A program made the translations under genes and the position numbers. A DNA stretch of 23,638 nt, taken from Prolixibacteraceae bacterium (GTDB taxonomy: Bacteria > Bacteroidota > Bacteroidia > Bacteroidales > Prolixibacteraceae). The notes below the pieces were generated by a model. It was not told where the DNA came from. It did no database searches and saw only the letters and a list, made by a program, of their open reading frames with translations. Numbering within the stretch: position 1 is the first letter of the stretch; the number at the start of each line of letters is the position of its first letter. Below are positions 23,135 through 23,638 of the stretch, piece after piece. The DNA is taken from contig DAIDJX010000012.1 in the NCBI GenBank assembly GCA_027451165.1, positions 1 through 23,638 of the forward strand. The letters are read 5' to 3'.

Positions 23135-23461
23135 TTATTTTGGACGGATTTCCAACATCGGAGTGTTTTTGGCTACTTTATCCTTTGGTTCCACATTAAT
23201 CTTTACCACTTCTCCATCAAAAGGCATGAGAACATTGTTGTGCATCTTCATGGCTTCCAGAATGATCAGGGTTTCTCCCTGTTTAACCTTTTGCCCCGGT
23301 TTTACCAAAACATTGATGACTGTACCCGGTATAAATGAGTAAATTAAGTTCAGGTTTGGTAATTTCCAGGGTATCCGGTTGCGGTACTTTTTGGTGAAAG
23401 TGGTCTCATATTGTGCACCCTGCACAATAAGGAATTCTGAATTGGTTGCTTTTTCTGCCAT
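23135..23461 (-). CDS. Biotin carboxyl carrier subunit of an acyl-CoA carboxylase/decarboxylase
   Basis: 108 residues. The C-terminal lipoyl/biotin domain has the biotinylation lysine in ILEAMKMHNN (Lys72), and the ends GTVINVLVKPGQKVKQGETL and GEVVKINVEPKDKVAKNTPM form the usual beta-barrel halves. The N-terminal 40 residues are shorter than in AccB and lack its Pro/Ala linker. This carrier type is used by propionyl-CoA/methylmalonyl-CoA enzymes in Bacteroidota. It starts 19 bases after the carboxyltransferase gene's stop on the same strand, so the two work together. The biotin carboxylase subunit is presumably outside the window. Its 3' end is followed by the minus-strand terminator at 23030-23047. 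Confidence 0.92.
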   Translation of the reverse strand: MAEKATNSEFLIVQGAQYETTFTKKYRNRIPWKLPNLNLIYSFIPGTVINVLVKPGQKVKQGETLIILEAMKMHNNVLMPFDGEVVKINVEPKDKVAKNTPMLEIRPK

Positions 23462-23480
23462 AACTGTTTGAATTTAAAAT

Positions 23481-23638
23481 TCAAAATGGAGGGATTCCAT
23501 GTTTTTTGCGTGGCATCGTCACATTTTTGTTCTTGGATACCTTCAGGGCGTGCAGGATCCTTGACCGTGTCTCTTCAGGTTCGATCACTTCATCAATGTA
23601 TCCTTTGGCCGCAGCAACGAACGGGTTGGCAAATTTAT
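23481..23638 (-). CDS. Acyl-CoA carboxylase carboxyltransferase subunit, C-terminal end (partial at window end)
   Basis: The last 52 codons of a gene that continues past the window end on the minus strand. Read from the window edge it begins KFANPFVAAAKGYIDEVIEP and continues ETRSRILHALKVSKNKN, ending PRKKHGIPPF and TGA. This is the standard C-terminus of propionyl-CoA carboxylase beta / methylmalonyl-CoA decarboxylase alpha proteins (NPYVAAERGYIDDVIEP-type ending). It transfers CO2 from carboxybiotin on the carrier encoded just downstream. Whether the complex works as carboxylase or as sodium-pumping decarboxylase cannot be told from this fragment. Confidence 0.9.
   Translation of the reverse strand, partial: KFANPFVAAAKGYIDEVIEPEETRSRILHALKVSKNKNVTMPRKKHGIPPF

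Noticed and set aside
1..23638. CRISPR arrays, tRNA or rRNA genes, insertion sequences, phage or defence genes
   Set aside because: No repeat-spacer pattern, cloverleaf, transposase, integrase or known defence domain was seen on reading both strands; the content is housekeeping, envelope and surface-sugar genes.

Overview
This window is an ordinary-looking chromosomal segment of a Bacteroidota bacterium. The evidence is the gliding/type IX secretion lipoprotein GldD beside ssb and mutY, a DUF4294 protein, a Bacteroidota-type RNase E/G, a GH92 mannosidase, and about ten intergenic matches to the Bacteroidota promoter box TAnnTTTG, with few Shine-Dalgarno sequences. The species cannot be fixed from this. 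A free-living or gut/sediment member of the Bacteroidales/Marinilabiliales type is a reasonable guess. No rRNA, tRNA, CRISPR array, insertion sequence or prophage was seen.

Layout. 1-3534 (+): the 3' part of a GH92 alpha-mannosidase, a TlpA-like thiol-disulfide lipoprotein and an EamA transporter. 3571-6863: a small helical unknown (-), a small Tic20/DUF4870-like membrane protein (+), an ArnT/GT39-like membrane glycosyltransferase (-) with altered acidic residues, and an unknown six-helix membrane protein (+). 6841-9682 (-): mutY, ssb, gldD and a 4'-phosphopantetheinyl transferase. gldE, the usual neighbour of gldD, is absent. 9818-13902 (+): HU, a 30-residue very basic COX24-type protein, a strong hairpin, RNase G/E and DsbD. 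13908-15178: a divergent pair, a TrmH-family methyltransferase (-) and DUF4294 (+). 15202-15399: the 5' stub of an RNA 2',3'-cyclic phosphodiesterase gene (thpR). It is cut off exactly where the next gene begins. 15371-17755 (-): a two-gene surface-polysaccharide module (a Gfo/Idh/MocA-like protein and a WcaJ-type sugar-phosphate transferase) whose two upstream regions share the palindrome GTGATCAC. 17869-22969 (+): pcm, an MBL-fold hydrolase, gcvP and ispE. 23030-23129: back-to-back terminators. 23135-23638 (-): a biotin carrier subunit and the C-terminus of an acyl-CoA carboxylase carboxyltransferase.

There is no defence system, mobile element or large new gene cluster here. The points most worth following are the paired Asp-to-Asn and Glu-to-Gln changes in the GT39 protein, the truncated thpR and its junction with the polysaccharide module, the shared palindrome controlling that module, the missing gldE, the tiny COX24-like protein, and the unnamed membrane protein with a GEEISWGQR motif.
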